From NCBI GenBank assembly GCA_002633025.1, contig NMRB01000532.1, forward strand, positions 157,803 through 221,802: a DNA stretch of 64,000 nucleotides, given 5' to 3'. Both the position numbers and the translations under genes were made by a program. A model generated the notes under the pieces. That model had not been told where the DNA came from and did not search any database. It saw only the letters and a list, made by a program, of their open reading frames with translations. Source of the DNA: Notospermus geniculatus (lineage: Eukaryota > Nemertea > Pilidiophora > Heteronemertea > Lineidae). Positions 46,648 through 58,000 of the stretch are shown here, in pieces; position 1 is the first letter of the stretch, and every line of letters begins with the position of its first letter.

Positions 46648-46757
46648 GGCTGAAGACATCCTGAGCACAGTGGTTCTTACAGCTTCATCCTACGTCACAC
46701 TCAGCGGTGACGTAGGATGAAGCTGTAAGAACCACTGTGCTCAGGATGGGCTGAAGA
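46648..46757. mobile_element. Perfect 92-bp hairpin with 9-bp TSD
   Basis: GGCTGAAGA at 46648-46656 and 46749-46757 exactly abuts a hairpin (46657-46748). Its 42-bp arms, starting CATCCTGAGCACAGTGGTTC, are perfect reverse complements around an 8-nt loop. A 9-bp duplication with long terminal inverted repeats fits a Mutator-like MITE. The perfect arms indicate recent insertion or recent snap-back formation. Confidence 0.85.
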
Positions 46758-46827
46758 TGGCGAGGGACTCGTCAGATTCATAATCATCATAATCATATTT
46801 AACGCATCATGGTCCTTTTGGACCTTT

Positions 46828-46895
46828 GAGCCTTATACGTCACCATGTGTCTGGAAGATTCAAGAGCCTTATACGTCACCATGTGTCTGGAAGAA
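46828..46895. repeat. Tandem duplication, 2 copies of 36 bp
   Basis: GAGCCTTATACGTCACCATG followed by TGTCTGGAAGA occurs at 46828 and 46864. Confidence 0.9.
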
Positions 46896-46917
46896 AAAGT
46901 AGAGTTTTGGGAGTTCC

Positions 46918-47238
46918 CCAATATGATAATGATGAAGAAATTTGGTAACACCTTTTTCATGATCAACTGTGTTGAGAATTAGCTTTCGACCCCTAGGCCT
47001 ACTAGGTCTTCGTCAGGTCTGATGGAAAACATTGGTTACATGGAAGACCTAGTAGGGGTCGAAAACTAGTCTCAAGAATACACAGGTGTTACCAAATTTC
47101 TTCATCGTTATCTTATTGCTGATCAACACGGTACCCATCAACAAGATTTTACTCAAGAATACACGTTACCAAATTTCTTCATCGTTATCTTATTGCTGAT
47201 CAACACGGTACCCATCAACAAGATATTACCAATATGAT
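46918..47238 (-). mobile_element. Diverged relative of the GACCCC foldback family
   Basis: The 10-bp repeat CCAATATGAT occurs at 46918-46927 and 47229-47238. Inside are inverted arms (GAAATTTGGTAACACC and GGTGTTACCAAATTTC) and a core TTTCGACCCCTAGGCCTACT followed by AGGTCTTCGTCAGG, mirrored by CTAGTAGGGGTCGAAA. The layout (TTCGACCCC, then GGTCTTCnTCAGG) matches the main family but the sequence differs. A right-side tail of about 81 bp (CTCAAGAATACAC.. to ..CATCAACAAGAT) is present twice in tandem. Confidence 0.65.
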
Positions 47239-50200
47239 CGGCACAGACGTGACTTTTAAATAAGGTTAGGAAGTGAATTTGCTATCTTCAAATGGAAAAG
47301 CCAATCATCACGATCCAGTGGGCAATACCGTCAATCATGTCTGTGGCAGATTCCTCATTGCAAAGATAAACTGCGCACACCGTTGCTTTCCGTTTCTGCA
47401 ATTACCAAGGGCATCGTAAAATCGTCAACGTTTCAAGATACCGTAGGGGTTTGTCAGTCAGTTATCGCCAAGTGTTCGAGATGGCGTAGGCAAACGATCG
47501 CCATCACCGGTGCCATCTTCGATTATGTCGAGTAGCATCGTGAGCCTACCGACAGTGTACATGTAGAGTATCGCTGTTTGGGCGACCAAGTTTAGGGCTG
47601 CTGACCAAAGCAGGCCTTGCGCATCACGGATTGCGTGGCTCAATCAACATGCCATGCCCAACTTCTCAACACAAAAGACAAGTGAATGACTACATTCTTA
47701 ATACTGCCGATTGACATCGTCAATTCGATTGCTATTTTCAGCCAAGAAGTACTCAATGCACCGACTTGACCCTGCCAGTCTGTGGTAAGCCATTCTCCTC
47801 CTTGGCAACAACTGGGCTCTTTTCTGTCTCTCGGAAATCACTTAAAGTGATCATGTACTGCCTGAACCTGGGACATTAAACTCTTACAATCACTACAAAA
47901 CATCATTCTCTGATACTGTTTGTACCCGAATTTTACATTAAGGATGAATACAATTTGTCAATCTGAGTCCTTGGTAACATTAGTTCATCATCAATCTATT
48001 AAGTCATAACATTCTCTCTGAACCCCCAACCATGCAACAATACCATTTACATAAACTTATGTACTTTCATAAATGAAAATGACCTCTTAGCCCTTGGTGT
48101 CATCGTTAAACCAAAGCGCGGATCGCAAAACTGGAAATTTTATTCCCTCTTCAGGTACAAATAAGGATGATTATAGCATTACGTATTCCCTGCTGTTTAT
48201 TCTTTGTTCATCACCGACCACTTTCTATCAAGCCAGAGTTTTCCAATCGGAAAAAAGCCCACAAAGAACCCGATACGTTTACTGTTAAATGTTAACTCTG
48301 TAAGTAAACATGATCCTTCCTTACTGAAATGTGATACAGACAGGTTGATCACCACCACAATTAATTATATACGGATAATATCATGTTAATTTATTCATGA
48401 CATTTTCTGCAGTAATATGAAATAAAAACAACTGTCATCCAACGCACTGGTGGAGAATAAAGTGCAAGACTTGTAACACTTAATGTTGTTGGTGTAAGAA
48501 GGAATTACAATGTAGTAATAAGGGGAATCAAAGGGTGATGAGGGCACGTGTGTCCAGTGAATTTTCCGTCACCAATATTGGCCGATATCGTGTTGACCCC
48601 ACGAAGGCTAAACAATGCAGCGTACAGTCTCCCTTCCAGGAACTTCTCGCATTGGGTGAAAAGCATGCCTGGACTCCCTCTGGGACATTTCTTTAACCCA
48701 ACTGAACACGCGAAATCCTCTCACCCAGATGTGATGGGGGCATCGAGGTGGTCCACTGTCTTTGCCTTGATGGAATACGTCCATGTCAATGGCAGCTTCC
48801 ACCCTCTGATTATCTCTACATGGCTTTACACTCAGTCTGGTGACGTAGAGGTATCGATGAGCACAGATCTCAGCGTTATCTTTCCACCTAAGAGTTCATT
48901 TTTATGTAAATATTGTGTACATGTACGTTTATCCCTCGGTTAGGCTACTGTGCATTGTCTTTGCATGAAATTTTCTGACCATGAAAGGAGTTACAAAGTA
49001 GGCCTAGGACTATTTTCGATGAGCTGTACATGTAGGTCAGTATATTTCACTGAAATCTCTATTGCCCCTTTAATAACTTCAAAATTTCTGCCTCGATTTT
49101 AACAATTGCTGTTCAAATAATTTGGATCATCTGGCTCACCTTTGGTTGTAACCCCGTAAATACTTGCTATCGGGTTTTATTGACCCATGTACTCATGAGT
49201 GGGCAGCTGATTCCTATTGAGTAATCAGAATTCAATTGTAGGTGTATTTTTATCGAATATGAAACACATTGTAGTGGGTTATCAAACAGTTTTGTTCCAA
49301 CTCTACAGTTATTGAACTGTTTAAAACGGTACTTGCGAAGCAAAACGTAGAAAGTATCATAAACGTGCAGGATTGTGTCGTATAAGCGACTGAGAAGAAC
49401 GTCTCAGTCGCTCCTCTGACACCGTCAACACGGACCAATGCATTTCAATAATTTGCAATAACCAATGCCATAACATGGCGGTCTTTTCGAAAGTTTTACC
49501 ACCAATTAATTTTCTGGCGTTCTTTTCTTGCAAACCAGCGTGTTTGTATTCAATGCCCTTTTCGGGAGACCTCTCATTTGTGGGAACACAAAAGGGCCTG
49601 TTCGGTCCGTGCTGATGAGAGATTGTTACAACTGTCAGTTGTAATTCGTCGTTGTCGATTTTCAAGGGAGAGAAATCCTTACGGCCAATTAGTTCTAATG
49701 ATTTCTTGTTGAAGTGATACTTTCATTGAGGGAAAGTGTATTCAAAGAGACTGCAGACCCTTCAAAAGATGCTGTTGACAACAAATAGTGAAATTGACAA
49801 TACGAAATTGTTGTATCTGCAATTACAAGCTTGGGTTCTTAGAATCATTCAAAATGACTTCTTTGTACGCTTTCCACGGTATTCAAACAGTATCGGTTCG
49901 TTATGACGGTTCTTATTGGACGAAAGACCATAAAACAAAGAAGAACAGCACTTTTCTTGATCTGTTATCTATTTTTTTGTTATTACTGATTAATTACCAC
50001 GCTGGTAAATATAATGGTAATGAGTAACTAATGACTTGTTTTGCTGAAATGTCTATCATTCGTTGGTCTGGTCACTCGAGTTCCAATTAATACACCCACG
50101 TATTCCTACAACTTGAATAGGTCCCAAGTCTCCACATGACTCAGTAAATAAGGATTATCTTCAACTTGTTTAGCTGACCAGTAATTGGCCATATTGACTA

Positions 50201-50661
50201 CTTATAATTACAGATTGCTTGTGGAAATAATCCAACGGTTCAACCACAAGGAAAAAATGCAGCCAATTACCAACATCCCTTCTCCCTTCACCAGAACTTG
50301 TCACTGTCATGGTCGTCCTACCTTACTTACAAAATGTACCGGCATAATTTGCTGCTGAAACACTGGCAAATGCATCTAGCGACATGGAAATTTCTTTAAA
50401 AATCTCGAAATACCATATAACACGCCTACATGTATTATGTACATGTTTGTTTTATTTTGCTCTCACACAGCCAACAATCAACAAATGACTCATTAGACCA
50501 TCACAATACCCATGTCTTTCCCCAACGTCAGGAAACGCTGCAATGATGCTACTCTGACCAGACCAAACCACACACCAGACTATCACGTCGTGCTCTGTGT
50601 ATTGTTCGACCACCACGCAGGGTGGCTTGAAGCTACTTCGGTACATGTATCTGTTGAAGTA
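47239..50661. other. Intergenic, nothing recognised
   Basis: The longest frame (131 codons, plus, 48548-48943) has no recognisable domain and overlaps an opposite frame. Not called. Confidence 0.4.
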
Positions 50662-50790
50662 CAGGGTGAACCTCAAAAACAAAACCCAGAGAAAAAGCCT
50701 ATTATTTACAGGCTTTGGATTTTTAATGAAATGTTTACTTTGGGAATAACAGGCCTTTTTCGGTAGGTTTTGTTTTTTGAGGTTGACGGT
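50662..50790. mobile_element. TIR element, short version, about 129 bp
   Basis: The ends CAGGGTGAACCTCAAAAACA and (reverse complement of the right) ACCGTCAACCTCAAAAAACA are inverted and match those of the 463-bp element at 26177-26639. Internal GCCTATTATT/AATAACAGGC blocks also pair, so this copy is essentially two ends back to back. Confidence 0.65.
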
Positions 50791-50813
50791 AGGGATGAAA
50801 GTCTACTACCCTT

Positions 50814-50938
50814 AATAGCCAGAAGAAACCAGCAACGACAACGAATACTTTTGCTTTAAACTCATATTTACACATGTAAGTTTGGCCTGGCTGACCTTAT
50901 GTAGATTCGTTGTCGTTGCTGCTTTCTTCTGGCTATTT
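50814..50938. mobile_element. Hairpin element, 125 bp
   Basis: The left arm AATAGCCAGAAGAAACCAGC and right arm GCTGCTTTCTTCTGGCTATT are inverted, continuing into AACGACAACGAAT/ATTCGTTGTCGTT. The loop is about 60 bp. Confidence 0.75.
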
Positions 50939-50944
50939 GGGCAC

Positions 50945-51051
50945 CTCGACCCATATTCATAAAAGTACTTAAGTCTAACACTTATCCTTTGTTCAACACA
51001 AAAGATAAGTATCACACTTTGACTTAAGTATCTTTATGACTATGGACCCTG
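50945..51051. mobile_element. Hairpin element, 107 bp
   Basis: The left arm contains CATAAAAGTACTTAAGTC and the right arm GACTTAAGTATCTTTATG, flanked by GACCCATA and TATGGACC. It starts about 7 bp after the previous hairpin, giving two unrelated hairpins side by side. Confidence 0.7.
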
Positions 51052-54000
51052 GACTCTGCCAAAACTGTAAGCCTTATATTATGTTGGGCAAACTCTTTCG
51101 ACGGTTCTTAGCAGTGGGCGCGGCATATCTGTTACGAAATCACTGCTCCCGTTAGCTAATTCCTTAGATCTTCTGGAGTAGTCTCCTCCTGACGAATCAA
51201 CGCAGGTTTGGTCCCAATACTGGAGCCTTTGAAGAGACTTGTGCCAAGGTGACTTGTGGCAGAGCCAGTCTTGGGACACACTGGCTAAAGTCCATAAATT
51301 ACATCAGTTTCTGAGCCAGACTACTGTAACATGTAGTAGTAGGCGTGACCAGGCTGCACTTCAACTTTTATCCAAAATTTGTCTGGTAACACAAAACATC
51401 GTTCTGCACAATATAATGAATTAATTCACTCTTGTATATACTTTCAGATAAATACCATTCAACAATACAAAATCTGCCTTCAACCAAAATAGAAAATTAA
51501 GTTTGAGCACTTGACTTCGGTATCAAAAGCTGGAGTGATTGTACCCAAGTTCTTTAGCCAGCTCTAGTGGCTACTGGGAGCGCGACTGGCGCCATGCTGA
51601 CGTGTCTTGCTAAAGAAGCGTCACCATTAGAATATACAATTGGAATATACAGTTGTATAAATAAAACTAAATATCAAAAGTCGTATCTCATTCAATAAAT
51701 CACATTTGCTTTAAGTCATATTACGTGAAGACTTGGTCATGGATCTTCACTGTTATGCCCTGTATGCTGGTCCTTACTTCATGCCTCGTTGATTTCAAAT
51801 TGGCAGATTTGGGCAATGACTGGGATTATCTACATTGTAATTGAAATTAGATCATCAGATCGTGATGGACCTTTCTTTTTAGGACCTTTTCTGTGTGCAA
51901 AATGTTTGCTGTTGTTTCTTCAGTGGATTTAGAGGAAGGTTCGTTACTCTACTACTATCTTCTCATTTTTTTTATAAATAACTGAGATCAGCTTTCTTAA
52001 TCAATCTATAACGTTCTGTGTTTCAATTTATAAAATTACATGTGGACTTTGTCTACATACCGTTCCTTGAACATTGTCCTGTACATGTATGAACCAAGCA
52101 TTTTTGCTGCTTATATGAAAATTGTCAGACGCGCCCACGATATCATCGAAGTTGTGACTGGCATGTGCATGCGATTTCACATTGGCCGGCGTCTTCAGAA
52201 CACTCAGTTGATAACACAATCTTTTCTGTTACAACAGTGTTTTAGAACGTACCATGTGCATGTCTTCAAAATTCTGAACCAGGTTACCCATTTAAGATGC
52301 GAAAAATCGTTAATTTCGAGGAGAATGTTTTCGTTTGTGCATGTTTTTTCAGCACTAATGATATGCAGTGTGTTCACTCGCTCGACGAGCCTTTGTCTGC
52401 TGTTCACACTTCGATAATTAGATGCATGATTGTGATAAAGTAGACGGGTGTGTGGATAAATATAGAATACGCAAGAACTGTGCGTTAAGTCTCACTGCTG
52501 TCTCATGCCTGGTCTGAAATATACAGCACACATGTAAAACCTGGTACACTAAATAAAATAAACTGAGTACCGGTACGTCCAAGTACGTTTTTGAAAAAAA
52601 ACAAGTAATGTACATGTACCTTGCAGTCTGAAATCCGCGATTCCAGGATGCGGAGGGCATATATTAGCAGTGGTAAAATTTGGCGAGAAAAAAAGTTATT
52701 CTTAGCCATACGAAATGCAAGATGTATACCGTAGGCCTTTAGAAATGACCCATATAGCGTCACAAGTCGATTGAAATGAAATATTTGTCCGTACTGTAGT
52801 TGGTTGATAAACCCAACTGAATTTAAGACAGTATCTCGACAATTGAATTTAACAGTACACCTGTTTTGAGAATTCTTACAAGAGCATGACGTCATTTATT
52901 TCTAGAGAAACTATACGACGTCCGAACAATGGAACTGTAGTCGTCTCACGAAAATGTCGTGTTAGTTGAATTTGAGAGTAAAAACCATAAGGAAATGTAA
53001 GCCTAATCAACTTGTCAACTGAACGAAAGGTCATATTATGGTCGTAAAGCAGAATAAGCAATAGAGCATGAACACAAAAGGAAGTGGAAATTACGACACT
53101 GTAAAATGGGATTCCGTTCATTTGTAATGACAAATCAAATGATTATTGTATAATAGTAATGCCATGATTTACTAGGTATACTGATGACGAAGATGACGTT
53201 TTCAAATATCAAACCGTATAGCTAAAAGCCAATGTTCCTTGGAGATTCATCTTGAAAATATCTCAACTTTATTTCAATTTCAGAACACATCACCGAGCTT
53301 CCAAAATCTAGGCATTCATAAAATTTTTCTTCGGTTTTCCATACCAGTCAGACATCTATCTCACGGGACAAAAGACTTGGACATTTCGTGAGATTTCTGA
53401 TTCAGACTGTTAGACATCCCTGATATGAGCTGGCTCCTTCAACATGACACATAATGACAAACGCCCGTTTATGAGAAGTGACAAACTATTTCTAAATATG
53501 AGCAATAACCCGCAATAATGTACAACTGTTCCTACGTCATTTGTCATAACTCGCAATATCCCTTCCTGTTGGATTGGAAAAAGTACCCGGACTGCTTTGA
53601 CTTACTCGCTAATTCAATGTCCACTAGCTCAAGCAGCTTCCTGAGAGCTATTCCCATTGTGCCAGACTCTAGGACACCCCTTTAAGGTGAAACGATGTAA
53701 TACTTAGATACTTGAAATGACACCTAATATCCATTTGAACATGCGATAGCTGACCATATTTGCAGATTTCGTCCGCCTGGATACAAGTGGTATAAATATT
53801 TGCTGAAAGTAGACCGTTGCGATTTCTATTGGTTTGTCCGTAACCGTTGAACTGAAGAGGGAGAGGCGGGAACAACGTTCATCTAACATCGTCTGCAAAT
53901 TCCTCTAAAGGATTCCCCATGGTTTCTTTCATGAAAAGTACGTACGTACATTTGGGTGCAAATGGGTAAGCCGACAGTATTTTTGCGGTACTGTCAGGAA

Positions 54001-54857
54001 GACCCTCTCAAAAAATGCTGATGTTTAGGTTATCACCTCCTCTGTTCTACACATGGAATCTTTCTTTAATGCTGTACGTGCCTATGGCAAGCGGTTTGTC
54101 CATTTATTCCAAAAACTAAGTTTTTGCTCTGGAAACTTAGTTTACAGTGCTACAAACTAAGTTTTTGCTTGCATAACTTCTTTAAGGGTTCGTCTTGTGT
54201 GGAAATTAAACAAAAATCAAATTTGGAGTTACTTTTTTCCTAGTTCAGTTCATAAGTAATTTTATTAATGAAACTGCAATTACAACTTGAAAGGGCCGAG
54301 ACCCGAGGGCATTACTTTTTTCCTAGGGTTATAAACACAGTGATTGGTCCTATACAATAGACAAGAGACTGCACCAGATTTCAAACTTGCCTAAGGTTAA
54401 TGTCGAATTACGAAACAAGTGCCTTTTTACCATGATATAAAGAATTATACTTGAAAAAAATAGATAATCGACGCACCCGTACTCTGTAAGACAGTTCACA
54501 ATTGAAGTTTACCAAAAGTGAATATGTGAGATTCCAGTGTATGGCATGGATACAGTTCATACACTGCACGAAAGACGCTAACACCGTTTTGCACCATTTT
54601 CACACTTTCGTTCTAGGTTTTTCCACAGCATGACCATAATGAGTGCCTTCCCGAGACTAATAGTCGCGGATAAGGACACTCCATAGAAGCTTGGGGTATC
54701 AAGTCGGAGTCAAGGGCCTCTTACAGGTTGGTGCCCGTACATACACATTCAATCAAACAAAGGCAAATACTATTATGTGATTTTGTATCAAAATTGTAAT
54801 GAGACTGAAAGCCAAATAGGACATTTAACAATCAGCGACACACTATTCCTACCAATA
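51052..54857. other. Intergenic, nothing recognised
   Basis: Frames of 125-130 codons near 52040 and 52503 lie on opposite strands with no domain signature. A short AAACTAAGTTT motif is repeated near 54110-54165. No gene called. Confidence 0.4.
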
Positions 54858-55095
54858 CCTGGGGCCTGTTTCAAAAAGTGACTTTAAGCTAAGGGCACCT
54901 TTAACCAAATGGAAAATGCATTGAGTATATGGTACCATTAGCTTAAAGTCACTTTATGAAACTGGCCCCTGGTCCTCAACTCGGTTCCTGTTTCATAAAG
55001 TGACTTTAAGCTAATGGTTCCTTTAACCAAATGGAAAATGCATTGAAGTAAATGGTACCATAAGCTTCAAGTCACTTTATGAAACAAGCCCCTGG
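54858..55095. mobile_element. Two tandem copies of a palindromic MITE
   Basis: Copy 1 (54858-54972) and copy 2 (54983-55095) each run from a CCTGTTTCATAAAGTGACTT-type left arm to AAGTCACTTTATGAAAC..GCCCCTGG, with the middle CCTTTAACCAAATGGAAAAT shared. Each copy folds back on itself. They are separated by about 10 bp. The ends (CCTGGGGCCTGTTTCA) are a widespread kind of short non-autonomous element in animal genomes. Confidence 0.8.
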
Positions 55096-58000
55096 ACTGA
55101 CTTCTAAACAGTTTAGCCTGTTATTTTTAATTATTTTTCTGCCGCACAGGTAGATGCTGATCGGTAGGAAAATGGAAACACACCCTTAATTTACTGGGAT
55201 ACTTCTATGGTACCCGCATTTTCTACGTCACTGCTAAGACTACACTGTAAGAAATATACCTTTCTGAATACTGCACTTTGTGATAAAATGTGCTATCTTC
55301 TGGTATAATAACTGCAATATTTAGATCAGCCTTCTCACAAATTGTTTAAATAAATAACTTTTAGAAGGGTATATAGGGATTGATTGGTTCTATGAGAGTG
55401 AAAACCAAGACAACAGATGCCCAACGGAAACAAACAAGATACGAAAATCATTAGAAGTTGTGCAGTTGTTACATGATCTCCCTAACAAACATATGGCGTA
55501 CATGTACTGTACGTGTACGACCCCGATCAGGAACCTGAGCTCAGTAGGCGTACGTCCAAAATGAAACATATATGTATTATGTATGCTATTTGTTTACTGA
55601 AAACGATTCCGTTTGATAGTTGTTCCCGTTCCCGACTTGCTAAACGAACAACAATGAGCTGGTGCTAATACACTATTTCAGATGTGCAAACTGGTAGTCC
55701 ATAATGGCCTGTCAGGGTAAAGTGCTTGACCATTCACCAATCATTACTGCTCCTTTCAATAGCAAGTAGGTGCAAAGTGGCATTTCTATGTTTTAAAACT
55801 CAACAGGGTATGTCAATAAGATTTATTATTGAAGATATTATGCGCTGATACGTAATTCAATAGGTGCGAACAGGACTTCCATGATTAGCACTCTAGTTTT
55901 CTAAAATATTTACAATTAGTACCTGCTGGTAATCAAACGTTGTTATCTTCCATTCGCACTTATTTCATCCTATGTTGGCCTGAGACGTGTTCAAATTACA
56001 CGATGCGTGCTAATGAACAATCACACAGAGCAGAGATCGCTACGCCTTTAATTTCATTTAGCTTTAACGACCAAAAGGTGCAAAGTGCCAATCCATATGT
56101 TGTTAGCGAGTTAGCACGTTTGACTGTTTTATTATTATTACAGCACTGCAGTTATCCACCGTTTACACACAGTTCAATAGATATTTCATTCGGCAGGGAA
56201 CGGTTCATGAACTTGTCGAGCCATTTGCCTTTCTGGTGACAGGAACTGTGCACGAAGGGACAAAATTTGTAATACACTTTGTTACTTTGTTCCATGAAAC
56301 TGCACAGAGACCAGAAAAAGTTCTTCCTGTCGTAGGCCTACTGTATCCCAAACACTTTGCGAAATTTTGTTCATACTGTTTTTCAAAGCTGCCTCTTTAA
56401 TGACGTACATGTGTAAATATTTTAGTCATCTGAAATGTACAACGGCCGTTCTTTCATTAGAAGCAAAGAAAATGTCAACGCCATTACAAATTTATTCGAT
56501 TTTGGCAGTAAAAACGGATTCGACATGTAGGCTGGGCCAACTTTGCCTGGTGCACGTGTTGTAAGTATGTTTATGAAAATCAATACGTTTTGCAACATCA
56601 GGTTCTACCGACATGTAACAACTGTGAGTACAAAAACCGTCGCTTTTAACACATGGTGGAGGAGAATAGAGATAGCTAAAAATTCGGCTACAAGAAAATT
56701 CAAATTAGAACAGTCACTGGCTCGCTTGTGTCAATTTATCCAAAGCTACTATCAATTACTAGGAAGGTTCTCAAAATCCTATCTTATCAGCTCGAGTTTT
56801 ACTTTTAATGAAACAAATAGATCTTCAAATCATCGTACTTTGTTCGTATCATCTGGATTTTGTCTTCATTCTTGCATTATAAGTATCTACAAGGAACTGC
56901 GTTATATTAAGATTTCAGCTTGATTAAGTCCAAAAAAACGCAGAAACAGCAGGCGATCGTGAACATGGCCGCCATAGAGCGACAAATGAGCATACACTTC
57001 CGGTGGCAACGACGCTCAAGGGCCTGACCAGTCTCAAGTTACACTTCAGACAGGCGGAGCACCCGTCATATACTCAGGGAAAGATAGTTCGGAAGATGCA
57101 CGAAATGGGGCAAAACAATCAGGGTTGTGAATCTTAGATCGCAGAGGTCCAACTTTGCTGACAAGTTTTGGGTTATAGATAGTAGGTAGGCCAAGGCCTA
57201 TAATACTCTGTGGCATACGATGCAGTGGAGGGGTTCTGCCCTTCCTGATGAATGACACGCACGATCATAATGGTTTTGTATATAAAGAAAACGATCAGTC
57301 AATGTTTTGTTCGCTATCTAAGAAATGTTCTGTTAACTGCTATCATCATTGCTGCTTACCATCATTGAGTGATTTCAATGTACGATTGGTTGTACACAAT
57401 GAATATCATTCATGCTCAAAGGAAAATGAAACCATTTTACCATGGTTTTACTTGCATGGCCTGCAGAATGCATTGGCTACAAATATTTTCAGAAATTCGT
57501 TTATGTAACATTTGTTTACGAATTAAGTGATTCGTACTACATGTTAGATTTGCTAGAAAAAATTGGAAACTCCATTCTAAACTGAATAGGACTTGTTGGT
57601 TACACTGGCTACCAATAAGTATTTTCAAATTGATATGATATGAAACAGGTGTTTCGTAAGGGGCTTGGGCTTTATTCATCCGGTAACAATGTTAGAAGTG
57701 AGTATTAATGCGAACGGCCATTACTATTGTTGAGTAAAGGGAAGTTCAACATCATGTGGCGTTAATATATCTGATCTGCCTAGTAGTAGGCCCCTGTACT
57801 TGGCCGACAAACCACATGATAGCAGCGCTTCATCACCTTGTTGTCGCAATTAGTGATAATATGGGTAATTTCTCAAAGTAACATATAAATAAGTGTTTAT
57901 TCTATCGTTGATTTTGACAGCATCATGCCAAGTAATTTGCAAGTTCATATTTCATTTCATTACCTAACTCAGTAGGATCACTTATATTATAGTCATTGTC

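Noticed and set aside
48548-48943. 131-codon plus-strand ORF as a gene
   Set aside because: No domain, no signal sequence and no sign of flanking exons.
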